The position numbers were made by a program, and so were the translations under genes. Below are positions 23,902 through 31,583 of a stretch of 64,000 bases of DNA, in pieces. The stretch is from the NCBI GenBank assembly GCA_043800905.1, contig JAZDMO010000007.1, positions 1-64,000 on the forward strand, in the 5' to 3' direction. The stretch's first letter is position 1, and every line of letters begins with the position of its first letter. The stretch comes from JAHITU01 sp043800905. GTDB taxonomy: Bacteria; Patescibacteriota; Minisyncoccia; Phycocordibacterales; UBA12079. Under the pieces are notes generated by a model. The model ran no database searches, had not been told where the DNA came from, and saw only the letters and a program-made list of their open reading frames with translations.

Positions 23902-24459
23902 ATGTTTAATTTAAGAAAAATATTAAAACAAAATAAAAAAATAAACAAAGAAAATTTACGAAGTAAATTTTCTCCTTTACGAAATTTCAACTTTATGAAC
24001 CTTAAGACTAGTTCTGGATTTGTTTCTATGATTGCCTTATTATTAGCAAATATTTTTTTGATAATTGGTTTGTCCGTTTTTAATATTGCTTTAAGAGAAT
24101 TTACTCTTTCCTCTGGCTCGCGGGAATCTCTTTTTGCTTTTTATGCAGCTGATGGAGGAATGGAATGTGCTTTATATTGGGATTTAAAAGAAGGTGTTTT
24201 TGCTACTAGTACTTCTGCTACAGAATTAAATTGTAATAACCAGACTATTGCCATAACCTCTGATAGGTCTGTGGCTGGAGATGGAAGAGAGAATTCTTTT
24301 AGCTATAGTTTTATAGAAGGTGAGTTAAATTCACCTTGTGTTACTGTTTATTTAAATAAAAAAGATGATGGAGGGACTGTTATCCGCTCTTATGGTAAAA
24401 ATTCTTGTGATGAAAGCAATAATCGACGAGTAGAAAGAGCTTGGCAAGTGACTTATTAA
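23902..24459 (+). CDS. PilX-like pilus assembly protein
   Basis: A 185-residue protein with a long basic N-terminus, then SSGFVSMIALLLANIFLIIGL. This is a prepilin-like membrane helix with GF but no Glu5, as in PilX/GspK-type minor pilins. The block SLFAFYAADGGMECALYW is the family hallmark after the helix. It closes the minor-pilin operon, followed by a hairpin terminator. No extra leader module of the 105-bp kind is visible. Confidence 0.8.
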   Translation: MFNLRKILKQNKKINKENLRSKFSPLRNFNFMNLKTSSGFVSMIALLLANIFLIIGLSVFNIALREFTLSSGSRESLFAFYAADGGMECALYWDLKEGVFATSTSATELNCNNQTIAITSDRSVAGDGRENSFSYSFIEGELNSPCVTVYLNKKDDGGTVIRSYGKNSCDESNNRRVERAWQVTY

Positions 24460-24488
24460 ACAAAAGATCTTAAAATATAAAAATATGG

Positions 24489-24522
24489 CGAACGGAGTTT
24501 CAGCTTCGTTCGTCTTGTTTTT
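24489..24522 (+). terminator. Terminator of the minor-pilin operon
   Basis: CGAACGGAG (24489-24497) pairs with CTTCGTTCG (24504-24512), followed by TCTTGTTTTT. Confidence 0.75.
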
Positions 24523-24540
24523 AGCTTAAAGTCAGTATGA

Positions 24541-24546
24541 TATAAT
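24541..24546 (+). promoter_or_regulatory. -10 box of ligA
   Basis: TATAAT 16 bases before the ligA ATG; leader of about 10 bases or less. Confidence 0.5.
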
Positions 24547-24562
24547 TGCTTTAAATAATTAT

Positions 24563-26569
24563 ATGAAAGTTAATATTCCAGAAGACATTATAAAAAGATA
24601 TGAAAAACTTAAGAAGACGGTTGAAAAACACCGTCATGATTATCATGTTTTGGACAAACAGGAAATTTCTGAAGAAGCTTTGGATTCTTTAAAAAATGAA
24701 TTAGTAAAAATTGAACAAGAGTATCCTTCATTGATTACTTCTGATTCTCCCAGTCAAAGAGTGGCAGGAAAGCCTTTAGATAAGTTTGAAAAAATTCCTC
24801 ATAAAGTAGCCCAGTGGTCTTTTAACGATGCTTTTGATGAAGAAGATATTGTTGCGTTTGACGAAAGAGTTAAACGAGCCTTAGGAATAGCTTTGACTGA
24901 AAAAATAGAATATGTGTGTGAGTTAAAAATTGATGGGATGCATATTGTTTTAGAATATGAAAAAGGAAATTTAATAATGGCGGCTACTCGGGGAGATGGG
25001 AAAGTTGGAGAAAATGTCTTGTTGAACGCTAAAACTATTCAATCTATTCCTCTTAAATTAAAAGAGGATGTTTCTGTTATTGCAGAGGGTGAAATTTGGA
25101 TGGCGAAAGATACTTTTGAAAAAATTAACAAGGATTTAGAAAAGAAAGGAGACAAACTTTATGCTAACCCTCGTAATTTAACTTCGGGAACTATGCGACA
25201 ATTAGATCCCAAAATTGTGGCGGAAAGAAAATTGGATTGTTTTATTTATGATGTTTCTTATCCTGAAGAAATGGTGCCAGAAACTCAATTGGGGGAATTG
25301 GAATTATTGAAAAAATGGGGCTTTAAGGTTTCTACTCATTTTGAAAAATGTCAGGGAATTGATGAAGTTATTACTTTTTGGAAGAAATGGCAAAAAAAAT
25401 CAGAAAAAGAAAATTATTGGATAGACGGAGTGGTTTTAAAAGTGAATGATAGAAATTTACAAACTAAATTGGGTTACACTGGTAAAGCTCCGCGTTTTGC
25501 AATTGCTTTTAAATTCCCTACTGAACAAGTTACTACAGTGGTAGAAGATATTGTTTTGCAAGTGGGAAGAACGGGGGTTTTAACTCCAGTGGCTCATTTG
25601 CGACCAGTGTCGGTTTTGGGTTCAGTGGTTTCGCGCTGTACTTTACATAATGAAGATGAAATTAAGCGTTTGGATGTGCGGATTGGGGATACAATTATTT
25701 TAGAAAAAGCCGGAGATGTGATTCCTAAAATTGTTGCGGTATTAAAAGAAATGAGAACGGGGGAAGAAAAACCCTTTCGTTATCCTAAAAAAGTTTTAGC
25801 TTGTGGAGGAGATGGAAGTATTGAAAAAATTCCAGGGCAGGTAGCATGGCGTTGTGTGAACAAAAACTCTTTTGACCAACAAAAAAGAAAATTTCACCAT
25901 TTCGTGTCCAAGAAAGTTTTTGATATAGAAAATTTGGGACCAAAAGTTATTGATGTTTTGTTAGAAAATAATTTAATTAATTCTTTTGAAGATATTTTTT
26001 CTCTAAAGAAGGGAGATTTGTTGGCTTTACCGCGTTTTGCGGAAAAATCGGTGGATAATTTATTAGAAGCGATAGAAAAAGCGAGAAAAATAGATTTGGC
26101 TCGTTTTATTATGTCTTTATCAATTGATGGTGTGGGTGAAGAAACGGCTATTGATTTAGCAAATACTTTTGGTTCTTTTGAAAAATTTAGAAAGGCTTCT
26201 TACGAAGATTTGGATAAGATTGAAGGGGTGGGAGAAGTGGTCGCTCAGGCAATTGTTCTGTGGTTTAAAGATGAAAAAAATATTAAAATGTTAGAGGCTT
26301 TAGTTAAAGAAGTGAAAATTGTTAATCCCAAAAAACTTTCTCAAAAATTAGCTAATCAAGTTTTTGTTTTGACGGGGTCAATGGAAGCTATGGGGCGAGA
26401 TGAAGCTAAAGAAAAAATTCGTTTGTTTGGTGGTTCGGTTTCTAGTTCGGTTTCAGAAAAAACTACTTATGTGGTGGCGGGGGAAAGGGCGGGTTCAAAA
26501 TATGATAAGGCTCAAAAATTGGGAATAAAAATTCTCACTGAAAAAGAATTTTTGGATTTGGTTAAATAA
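24563..26569 (+). CDS. ligA: NAD-dependent DNA ligase
   Basis: A 668-residue LigA that seals nicks in replication and repair using NAD+. Domain Ia (YHVLDKQEISEEALDSL) is followed by the adenylation site CELKIDGMHIVLEYE with the nucleotide-accepting Lys, the motif TRGDGKVGENV, the OB fold (GRTGVLTPVAHLRPV), a zinc region, helix-hairpin-helix repeats and a C-terminal BRCT domain (VFVLTGSMEAMGRDEAKEKI). In the zinc region only two of the four expected Cys remain (LACGG and WRCVN), while the other two positions are Val and Phe. Length is normal and the rest is intact. Confidence 0.96.
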   Translation: MKVNIPEDIIKRYEKLKKTVEKHRHDYHVLDKQEISEEALDSLKNELVKIEQEYPSLITSDSPSQRVAGKPLDKFEKIPHKVAQWSFNDAFDEEDIVAFDERVKRALGIALTEKIEYVCELKIDGMHIVLEYEKGNLIMAATRGDGKVGENVLLNAKTIQSIPLKLKEDVSVIAEGEIWMAKDTFEKINKDLEKKGDKLYANPRNLTSGTMRQLDPKIVAERKLDCFIYDVSYPEEMVPETQLGELELLKKWGFKVSTHFEKCQGIDEVITFWKKWQKKSEKENYWIDGVVLKVNDRNLQTKLGYTGKAPRFAIAFKFPTEQVTTVVEDIVLQVGRTGVLTPVAHLRPVSVLGSVVSRCTLHNEDEIKRLDVRIGDTIILEKAGDVIPKIVAVLKEMRTGEEKPFRYPKKVLACGGDGSIEKIPGQVAWRCVNKNSFDQQKRKFHHFVSKKVFDIENLGPKVIDVLLENNLINSFEDIFSLKKGDLLALPRFAEKSVDNLLEAIEKARKIDLARFIMSLSIDGVGEETAIDLANTFGSFEKFRKASYEDLDKIEGVGEVVAQAIVLWFKDEKNIKMLEALVKEVKIVNPKKLSQKLANQVFVLTGSMEAMGRDEAKEKIRLFGGSVSSSVSEKTTYVVAGERAGSKYDKAQKLGIKILTEKEFLDLVK

Positions 26570-26571
26570 AT

Positions 26572-26609
26572 AAAAAGACGGGCGAGGCTTTAGCCTCGCC
26601 CGTCTTTTT
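26572..26609 (+). terminator. Terminator of ligA
   Basis: AAAAAGACGGGCGAGGC pairs perfectly with GCCTCGCCCGTCTTTTT around TTTA. It is symmetrical and could work on either strand. Confidence 0.93.
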
Positions 26610-26799
26610 ATTTCTATCGTTTTTTTGAATCTACTATTTTTTGATTGTTTTAATAATAGATTCTGAAAAATGTATAAATTGTTGTTGAGATGATATAAAT
26701 TGTTTCCATAATTTTTATAGATATTTAAGTATCTATAATATATATTATATAACAGTATGCTTGTGTTTGTCAAGTGTTTTAAAAACAATGGTTTTGGGC

Positions 26800-26805
26800 T
26801 ATAAT
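26800..26805 (+). promoter_or_regulatory. -10 box of gatC
   Basis: TATAAT ends 7 bases before the gatC ATG. The preceding ~190 bases after the ligA terminator hold no gene I can support. Confidence 0.55.
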
Positions 26806-26812
26806 TAGAACT

Positions 26813-27091
26813 ATGGAAATACAAAATATAGAGAATTTAGCTAATTTGTGTCGAATAAAATTATCTGAAAGTGAAAAACAAGAGCTCTTAAATGAAATGG
26901 GCTCTATTCTTAATTTTATTGAACAAATTCAACAGGTGAAGACTGAAGATCTAAAAAATGAAGCGGGAGAACTAAGAAATGTGATGCGAGATGATGAAGC
27001 TTTAAATAAAGGAGGTGAATTTACTGATGCTATTTTAGCTGAAGCACCGAATCGAGAAGGACAATATATTAAAGTAAAAAAAATACTTTAA
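26813..27091 (+). CDS. gatC: Glutamyl/aspartyl-tRNA amidotransferase subunit C
   Basis: A 92-residue GatC, the small subunit that stabilises GatA-GatB in the enzyme that turns Glu-tRNA-Gln and Asp-tRNA-Asn into Gln and Asn forms. It has the family helices (IENLANLCRIKLSESEKQEL, ILNFIEQIQQV), the MRDDEA block and the C-terminal AEAPNREGQYIKVKKIL. gatA follows after a repeat insertion. gatB is not in this window. Confidence 0.94.
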   Translation: MEIQNIENLANLCRIKLSESEKQELLNEMGSILNFIEQIQQVKTEDLKNEAGELRNVMRDDEALNKGGEFTDAILAEAPNREGQYIKVKKIL

Positions 27092-27107
27092 CATATTTTT
27101 CAAATGT

Positions 27108-27244
27108 TGGATTGCCACGATTAAATTTTTATTAAAAAATTTAATCTCGCAAAGACGGATTTTGCAAAGCAAAATTCGTTAGGAAAATCAAAGATTTTCG
27201 TCTTTGCGAGGAGTGAAGTGAAACGGAACGACGAAGCAATCCAG
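27108..27244. repeat. Composite inverted repeat between gatC and gatA (variable-stem copy 3)
   Basis: GGATTGCCACG (27109-27119), inner stem GATTAAATTTTT with AAAAAATTTAATC, then CTCGCAAAGACGG. An inverted unit follows, GTCTTTGCGAGGAGTGAAG...GACGAAGCAATCCAG (27200-27244), so the whole 137 bases can fold back on itself. It separates two genes of one enzyme. Confidence 0.8.
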
Positions 27245-27268
27245 TATAAAAATAAATTAAATACAATT

Positions 27269-28696
27269 ATGAAAATAGACTTACAAAACTTAACAATCAA
27301 AAAAGCGCATGAGGCCATGAAAGCTGGCGAATATACGGCTCAAGATTTAGCTCAAGCTTATTTAGACAATATTGATGAAAGTCTAAATGCTTTCCTTGTG
27401 GTTTTTGATGATGTTTTAGAACAAGCTAAAAAAGCGGATGAAAAATTTAAAGATGGAACAGCCGAGTTATTGACAGGAATCCCGATGGCAATTAAAAATA
27501 ATATTTTGATTGAAGGGAAAAAAACCACAGCTGGTTCAAAAATTTTAGAAAATTATCGTGCCACTTATGATGCTACTGTCATTAAAAAATTAAAAAGAGC
27601 GGGAGTGGTATTTATTGGCGGAACTAACTTAGATGAATTTGCTATGGGTTCTTCCACAGAAAATTCAGCTTTTGGTGTGGTAAAAAATCCTTATGACATT
27701 ACACGAGTTCCGGGAGGTTCTTCGGGTGGATCAGCAGTGGCAGTCGCAGCTAATATGGCTTTAGTAGCTTTAGGAACTGATACGGGTGGTTCTATTCGTC
27801 AGCCAGCTGGTTTTACTGGTCTTTATGGTTTAAAGACTACCTACGGACGAGTTTCTCGTTATGGAGCGATTGCTATGGGATCTTCTTTGGATCAAATAGG
27901 ACCTTTTGCTAAAAATATTGATGATTTAAAAATTGTTTATGATTGTATTAAAGGTGAAGACAAAAATGACAGCACCTCATTGTCTAAAAGAATAATAGAA
28001 AAAGAAGAAATAAAAATTGATTTAGCTAAAATTAAAACTATCGGAGTGCCAATGTCATTTTTGGAAGGAGTGGATGAAGATGTCAAAAAAAACTTTGAAA
28101 AATCAGTGGAAAAATTAAAAACTCTTGGTTACGAAATTAAGAATATAGATTTGCCAAATGTGAATCATATTTTGGCTGTTTATTATATAGTGATGTTTGC
28201 AGAGGTTTCTACTAACTTAGCGCGTTTTGACGGGGTGCGTTATGGTTTGCATGTGGAAGGAGAAAATCTTTTAGAGAATTACAAAAAAACTAAAGGACAG
28301 GGTTTTGGAAAGGAGGTGCGTCGCAGAATTATGTTGGGAACCTATATTTTATCGGCAGGTTATAAAGATGCTTATTACAAAAAAGCTCAAGCCTTGAGAG
28401 AACTAATTAAAAGAGATTTTAAAAAAGCTTTTGAAGGAGTAGGCGCTATAATAACTCCGACTTCACCTACTCCGGCTTTTAAAATTGGAGAAAAAGCGAG
28501 TGACCCTTTGCAAATGTATTTAGCTGATGTATTTACTGTGCCTGCAAACGTGGTTGGTATTCCAGCAATTTCTGTACCAGAAGGAGAAGTAGAGCGAGAT
28601 GGAAAAAAATTACCGACTGGCTTATTGGTGAGTGCTCCTTATTTGCATGAAAATGTTTTATTTAAGATAAGCGAAGACTTACAAAATATTTCTTAA
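27269..28696 (+). CDS. gatA: Glutamyl/aspartyl-tRNA amidotransferase subunit A
   Basis: A 475-residue amidase-signature enzyme that releases ammonia from glutamine for GatB. Catalytic Lys is in GIPMAIKNNI, the cis-Ser in the TDTGGSIRQPAGFTG block and the nucleophile region in VPGGSSGGSAVAVAAN. I place the start at ATG 27269 (MKIDLQNLTIKKAHE); an upstream in-frame ATG at 27218 would add 17 residues made from the adjacent repeat and is unlikely to be used. It belongs with gatC, 177 bases upstream. Confidence 0.96.
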   Translation: MKIDLQNLTIKKAHEAMKAGEYTAQDLAQAYLDNIDESLNAFLVVFDDVLEQAKKADEKFKDGTAELLTGIPMAIKNNILIEGKKTTAGSKILENYRATYDATVIKKLKRAGVVFIGGTNLDEFAMGSSTENSAFGVVKNPYDITRVPGGSSGGSAVAVAANMALVALGTDTGGSIRQPAGFTGLYGLKTTYGRVSRYGAIAMGSSLDQIGPFAKNIDDLKIVYDCIKGEDKNDSTSLSKRIIEKEEIKIDLAKIKTIGVPMSFLEGVDEDVKKNFEKSVEKLKTLGYEIKNIDLPNVNHILAVYYIVMFAEVSTNLARFDGVRYGLHVEGENLLENYKKTKGQGFGKEVRRRIMLGTYILSAGYKDAYYKKAQALRELIKRDFKKAFEGVGAIITPTSPTPAFKIGEKASDPLQMYLADVFTVPANVVGIPAISVPEGEVERDGKKLPTGLLVSAPYLHENVLFKISEDLQNIS

Positions 28697-28823
28697 GAAA
28701 TACTTTGAATTATAAATTTAAAATTTTAAATTATAAAATGGCGAGGCTTTAACTTTTCCTCCTTTTGTCTTTTTAAATATACTTTTTCACTTTTAGCTTT
28801 TCCTTTTTAGTTTTTGGTTGTGT

Positions 28824-28829
28824 TATAAT
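28824..28829 (+). promoter_or_regulatory. -10 box of the HEPN-like gene
   Basis: TATAAT ends 7 bases before ATG 28837. Confidence 0.5.
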
Positions 28830-28836
28830 TTATTAT

Positions 28837-29421
28837 ATGGAGCATATTGACTTTTTAAATATTCAGCAAATATATTATTGGATTTATCTTTTAATTAAAA
28901 ATATTTTTTATTTTTTAAATCCGGCTCACTTAATTGAGTTTTTTTATGAATACTGGCCTATATTCATGTTCTATTCTTTTTTTATTTCAGGGGCTTTGTT
29001 TTTGGGAATTATTTATACTTATAAAAAAAGAGCGATTGTTCTTGAGGCTAACGCAAAAATATTTGATACTGTAATTTCAGGAGCTGGTTTTTCAAACGGT
29101 GAAATTAAAAATGAACGTTGGGAAAAGATTTTACAACAGATTAATTCTGAATCACAGTCTGATTGGAAAATGGCCATTATTGATGCCGATGTAATTTTGG
29201 ATGAAATTTTAGTTAGTTCTGGATATCATGGAGATTCTTTAGGAGAAAGATTGAGGAGTGTTGAGATTAGCGATTTTACAACTTTGAATAGTGCTTGGGA
29301 AGCCCACAAAATAAGAAATATGATAGCTCATGGAGGAGCTGATGCTATGTTGACTAGTCGAATGGCAAAAAGAGCAATTTCTTTATATAAAGAAGTTTTT
29401 GAAGAATTTGAATATATCTAA
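28837..29421 (+). CDS. Membrane protein with HEPN-like C-terminal motif
   Basis: A 194-residue protein. Two hydrophobic segments (about 12-30 and 42-61) are followed by a helical soluble domain of ~120 residues. Near its end RNMIAH (160-165) matches the R-x4-H active-site pattern of HEPN RNases, set within a helix as expected (AWEAHKIRNMIAHGGAD). HEPN domains are often toxin or defence RNases; a membrane-tethered form would be less common. The match is one motif in a helical context, so the RNase role is a hypothesis. A single gene with its own promoter and terminator. Confidence 0.65.
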   Translation: MEHIDFLNIQQIYYWIYLLIKNIFYFLNPAHLIEFFYEYWPIFMFYSFFISGALFLGIIYTYKKRAIVLEANAKIFDTVISGAGFSNGEIKNERWEKILQQINSESQSDWKMAIIDADVILDEILVSSGYHGDSLGERLRSVEISDFTTLNSAWEAHKIRNMIAHGGADAMLTSRMAKRAISLYKEVFEEFEYI

Positions 29422-29457
29422 ATTAGTAAGTTAGTTATTAGATAAACTTAGTTTTTA

Positions 29458-29500
29458 GGAGGCGAGCTGTAGGTCCGCCTCCATACTTTTCAATATTTTT
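29458..29500 (+). terminator. Terminator of the HEPN-like gene
   Basis: GGAGGCG (29458-29464) pairs with CGCCTCC (29476-29482), followed at a short distance by CTTTTCAATATTTTTTG. Confidence 0.6.
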
Positions 29501-29624
29501 TGTTTGATTTTTCACGTTTTTTGTTATATATTACATAGGTTAGTTAAAAGTTTTGAGGCAAGAAAAATCACAAAGTAATTTTTTCTAATTCTCTAAAAAC
29601 TAAAAGCTAATCTACTAAACATAT

Positions 29625-29690
29625 CGCGGGATGGTGTAGTGGTCGCACGCATGAGTCTTATGACTCATAACCTCAAAGGAGGTTAGATTG
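29625..29690 (+). pseudogene. Degenerate copy of initiator tRNA-Met
   Basis: The first 25 bases equal the 5' end of the tRNA at 29721 (CGCGGGATGGTGTAGTGGTC...). It then carries a different hairpin (ATGAGT...ACTCAT) and CTCATAACCTC, and lacks the T-arm and 3' acceptor strand. It cannot fold as a tRNA, so it is probably a rearranged partial duplicate. Confidence 0.75.
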
Positions 29691-29720
29691 TTTATAAAAT
29701 TGAAAGTTGAAAACATATAT

Positions 29721-29791
29721 CGCGGGATGGTGTAGTGGTCGCACGGGAGGCTCATAACCTCCAGGGGTTTGTTCGATTCAAACTTCCGCAA
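29721..29791 (+). tRNA. tRNA-fMet (CAT), initiator
   Basis: Acceptor CGCGGGA pairs with TTCCGCA except for the C1-A72 mismatch that marks bacterial initiators. Anticodon stem GGAGG-CTCATAA-CCTCC, T-loop GTTCGATTC. Discriminator A; CCA is not encoded. It lies first among the intact tRNAs of the cluster. Confidence 0.9.
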
Positions 29792-29887
29792 CAAGTAAAC
29801 AAAACCACCTTAATTAAGGTGGTTTTGTTTTGGGAAGTATTTAAAATTTTTTGTAAATATGTTATATTGTTTTTCGTATTAATAAAT

Positions 29888-29961
29888 GTCGGCGTAGCTC
29901 AGTTGGTTAGAGCGCAGCACTCATAAAGCTGAGGTCGAAGGTTCAACTCCTTCCGTCGACA
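29888..29961 (+). tRNA. tRNA-Met (CAT), elongator-type
   Basis: Acceptor GTCGGCG/CGTCGAC, D-arm GCTC-AGTTGGTTA-GAGC, anticodon loop CTCATAA, T-arm GAAGG-TTCAACT-CCTTC, discriminator A. A CAT anticodon could also be modified for Ile (AUA), but the arm pattern favours Met. Confidence 0.88.
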
Positions 29962-30012
29962 CACAGATTGTTGAGAAAATTAAGGATATCTGTTAAAGTA
30001 TGTGTGCACTTT

Positions 30013-30086
30013 GCGGGTGTAGCTCAGCTGGTTAGAGCGTCCGCCTGTCACGCGGAAGGTCGAGGGTTCAAGTCCCTTCACTCGCG
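30013..30086 (+). tRNA. tRNA-Asp (GTC)
   Basis: Acceptor GCGGGTG/CACTCGC, D-arm GCTC/GAGC, anticodon stem TCCGC-CTGTCAC-GCGGA, T-arm GAGGG/CCCTT, discriminator G as usual for tRNA-Asp. Confidence 0.93.
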
Positions 30087-30177
30087 CAAAATTAAAAAAC
30101 TGAAACTTTTTGTTTCGGTTTTTTAATTTATATTGAAAATATATAGTTTTTCATATATTATTTAAATTGGTTTAAAA

Positions 30178-30253
30178 GCCAATGTAGCTCAGTTGGTAGA
30201 GCACCCCCATGGTCAGGGGGAGGTCTGCGGTTCAATCCCGCACATTGGCTCCA
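30178..30253 (+). tRNA. tRNA-Thr (GGT)
   Basis: Acceptor GCCAATG/CATTGGC, anticodon stem CCCCC-ATGGTCA-GGGGG, T-loop GTTCAATCC, discriminator T followed by an encoded CCA. Confidence 0.92.
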
Positions 30254-30274
30254 ATTATAGAGGAGATGAGTTTC

Positions 30275-30347
30275 GCCCTCTTAGCTCATCTGGTAGAGCA
30301 ACGGTATCGTAAATCGTAGGTGGTCGGTTCAAGTCCGACAGAGGGCT
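30275..30347 (+). tRNA. tRNA-Thr (CGT)
   Basis: Acceptor GCCCTCT/AGAGGGC, anticodon stem ACGGT-ATCGTAA-ATCGT, T-arm GTCGG/CCGAC, discriminator T. Reads ACG. Confidence 0.9.
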
Positions 30348-30363
30348 CAATAGATATTTTGGT

Positions 30364-30418
30364 AGTCGCCTCATCGGCGACCCGCTGGAGAGGAGGGTTC
30401 AATTCTGCGAGGTGACTC
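30364..30418 (+). pseudogene. Degenerate tRNA-like remnant
   Basis: AGTCGCCTC (30364-30372) pairs with GAGGTGACT (30409-30417) like an extended acceptor stem, and GGGTTCAATTC resembles a T-loop, but the D- and anticodon arms are missing. About 55 bases in all. Confidence 0.6.
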
Positions 30419-30445
30419 ATGAGTTTTAATTATATATTTCAGAAT

Positions 30446-30479
30446 GACATTCTATCATTCTATAGAATGATAGAATGTC
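30446..30479 (+). terminator. 34-bp perfect palindrome ending the tRNA cluster
   Basis: GACATTCTATCATTC-tata-GAATGATAGAATGTC followed by TTTAAATT. Its position suits a terminator for the tRNA transcript. Confidence 0.65.
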
Positions 30480-30488
30480 TTTAAATTA

Positions 30489-30525
30489 GCTGGATACAAA
30501 ATACCAAATACTATATACTAATTTC
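30489..30525. repeat. AT-rich ATACCAAATACTATATACTA repeat, copy 1
   Basis: This string precedes the rsmI start; close relatives lie at 39489-39524 and, on the opposite strand, at 32791-32828. It may double as promoter DNA (TATACT). Confidence 0.5.
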
Positions 30526-31218
30526 ATGAATAATTTTTATATTGTCGCTACACCCATAGGAAATTTAGAAGATATTACTTTGCGAGCTTTGAGAATTCTT
30601 AAAGAAGTGGATTTAATATTGTGCGAAGATACTCGGGTGACCAAAAAACTTTTAGATAAATATGAAATACAAACTCCGACTCTTTCTTATCATTCTTTTA
30701 GCGGGAAAATTAAAACAGATAAAATTTTAGATTTGTTGGGAGAAGGAAAAAATTTAGCTTTGGTTTCTGATGCGGGAACTCCAACAATTTCTGATCCCGG
30801 ATTTCAATTAGTTAAAGAGGTTAAGGAAAAATTTGGTGAAAAGGTTGTGATTTTACCAATCCCTGGTCCTAGTGCTGTGGTTTCTGCGCTTTCAGTTAGT
30901 GGTTTACTAGCGGATTCTTTTACCTTTTTAGGATTTCTTCCTCATAAAAAAGGGAAACAAACTTTAATTCAAGAAATTTTTGATTCAAAGCGAACTATGG
31001 TTTTTTATGAATCTCCACATCGAGTTTTAAAAACTTTGAAAATGTTGGAAGCAGTAGATGAGCAAAAAGAAAAAAAGATTGTAGTTGCTCGAGAGTTAAC
31101 TAAAATGTTTGAACAAATCGTTTCTGGAAATATTTCGGAAGTAATTTTATATTTTGAACAAAATCCAGATAAAGTAAAAGGAGAGTTTGTTGTTTTGGTT
31201 GGAGCGATAAAGCATTAA
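30526..31218 (+). CDS. rsmI: 16S rRNA (cytidine-1402-2'-O)-methyltransferase
   Basis: A 230-residue RsmI that methylates C1402 in the ribosomal P site. The N-terminal YIVATPIGNLEDITLRALRI, then ILCEDTRVTKKLL, LVSDAGTPTISDPGF and the SAM loop PGPSAVVSALSVSGL are all classic. TFLGFLPHKKGKQ and VFYESPHRVLKTL follow. Length is somewhat shorter than the ~280 of E. coli because the C-terminal extension is absent, as in many small genomes. Confidence 0.96.
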   Translation: MNNFYIVATPIGNLEDITLRALRILKEVDLILCEDTRVTKKLLDKYEIQTPTLSYHSFSGKIKTDKILDLLGEGKNLALVSDAGTPTISDPGFQLVKEVKEKFGEKVVILPIPGPSAVVSALSVSGLLADSFTFLGFLPHKKGKQTLIQEIFDSKRTMVFYESPHRVLKTLKMLEAVDEQKEKKIVVARELTKMFEQIVSGNISEVILYFEQNPDKVKGEFVVLVGAIKH

Positions 31219-31236
31219 AACACAAAAACATAAAAA

Positions 31237-31256
31237 CCTGCCTGCCGGCAGGCAGG
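31237..31256. repeat. 20-bp palindrome CCTGCCTGCCGGCAGGCAGG, intergenic copy
   Basis: A perfect palindrome found identically at 38918-38937 (inside a gene) and 60065-60084. Confidence 0.95.
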
Positions 31257-31355
31257 CATTAAAACAAAGACGGTTGCAAAATGACAGTTTTTGTTTTTTG
31301 TTCTCGTGCTTTAATGTTCTTGTGTCTCTAATTTTGTATTCTAAAACAAATACAG

Positions 31356-31361
31356 TATAAT
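31356..31361 (+). promoter_or_regulatory. -10 box of the small membrane protein gene
   Basis: TATAAT ends 6 bases before ATG 31368. Confidence 0.5.
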
Positions 31362-31367
31362 ACGGCT

Positions 31368-31583
31368 ATGAAGAAGATAATTTTACTATCATTTATAATA
31401 ATGGTCACTCCATTTTTAGGGATTCCAAGTCTTTGGAAAAATGTAATTTTTGTTTTTGCTGGTTTAATTATCATTTTGAATACTTTTTCTGAAAATAAAA
31501 AAAATACATCTCATAGTCGTGAAGAAGTGAAAGATAATGTTTATGTTGAAAATGATAGTTCTGCAGAAATTAAAACAGAATAA
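31368..31583 (+). CDS. Small two-helix membrane protein
   Basis: A 71-residue protein with two hydrophobic stretches (IILLSFIIMVTPFLGIPSLW and VIFVFAGLIIILNTF) and a charged cytoplasmic or exposed tail. I do not recognise it. It overlaps the DUF4015 gene by 47 bases, which suggests translational coupling, and it has its own TATAAT box. Confidence 0.65.
   Translation: MKKIILLSFIIMVTPFLGIPSLWKNVIFVFAGLIIILNTFSENKKNTSHSREEVKDNVYVENDSSAEIKTE

Noticed and set aside
26495..26824. Minus-strand frame over the end of ligA and the ligA-gatC gap
   Set aside because: It is mostly antisense to ligA and the terminator and has the low-complexity Asn/Tyr composition of AT-rich noncoding DNA.
27218..27268. 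Extended N-terminus of GatA
   Set aside because: The extra 17 codons come from the dispersed repeat; the ATG at 27269 gives the normal family start.
29735..29926. Open frame ending VGVAQLVRAQHS
   Set aside because: This is a translation of tRNA genes, a well-known false positive.
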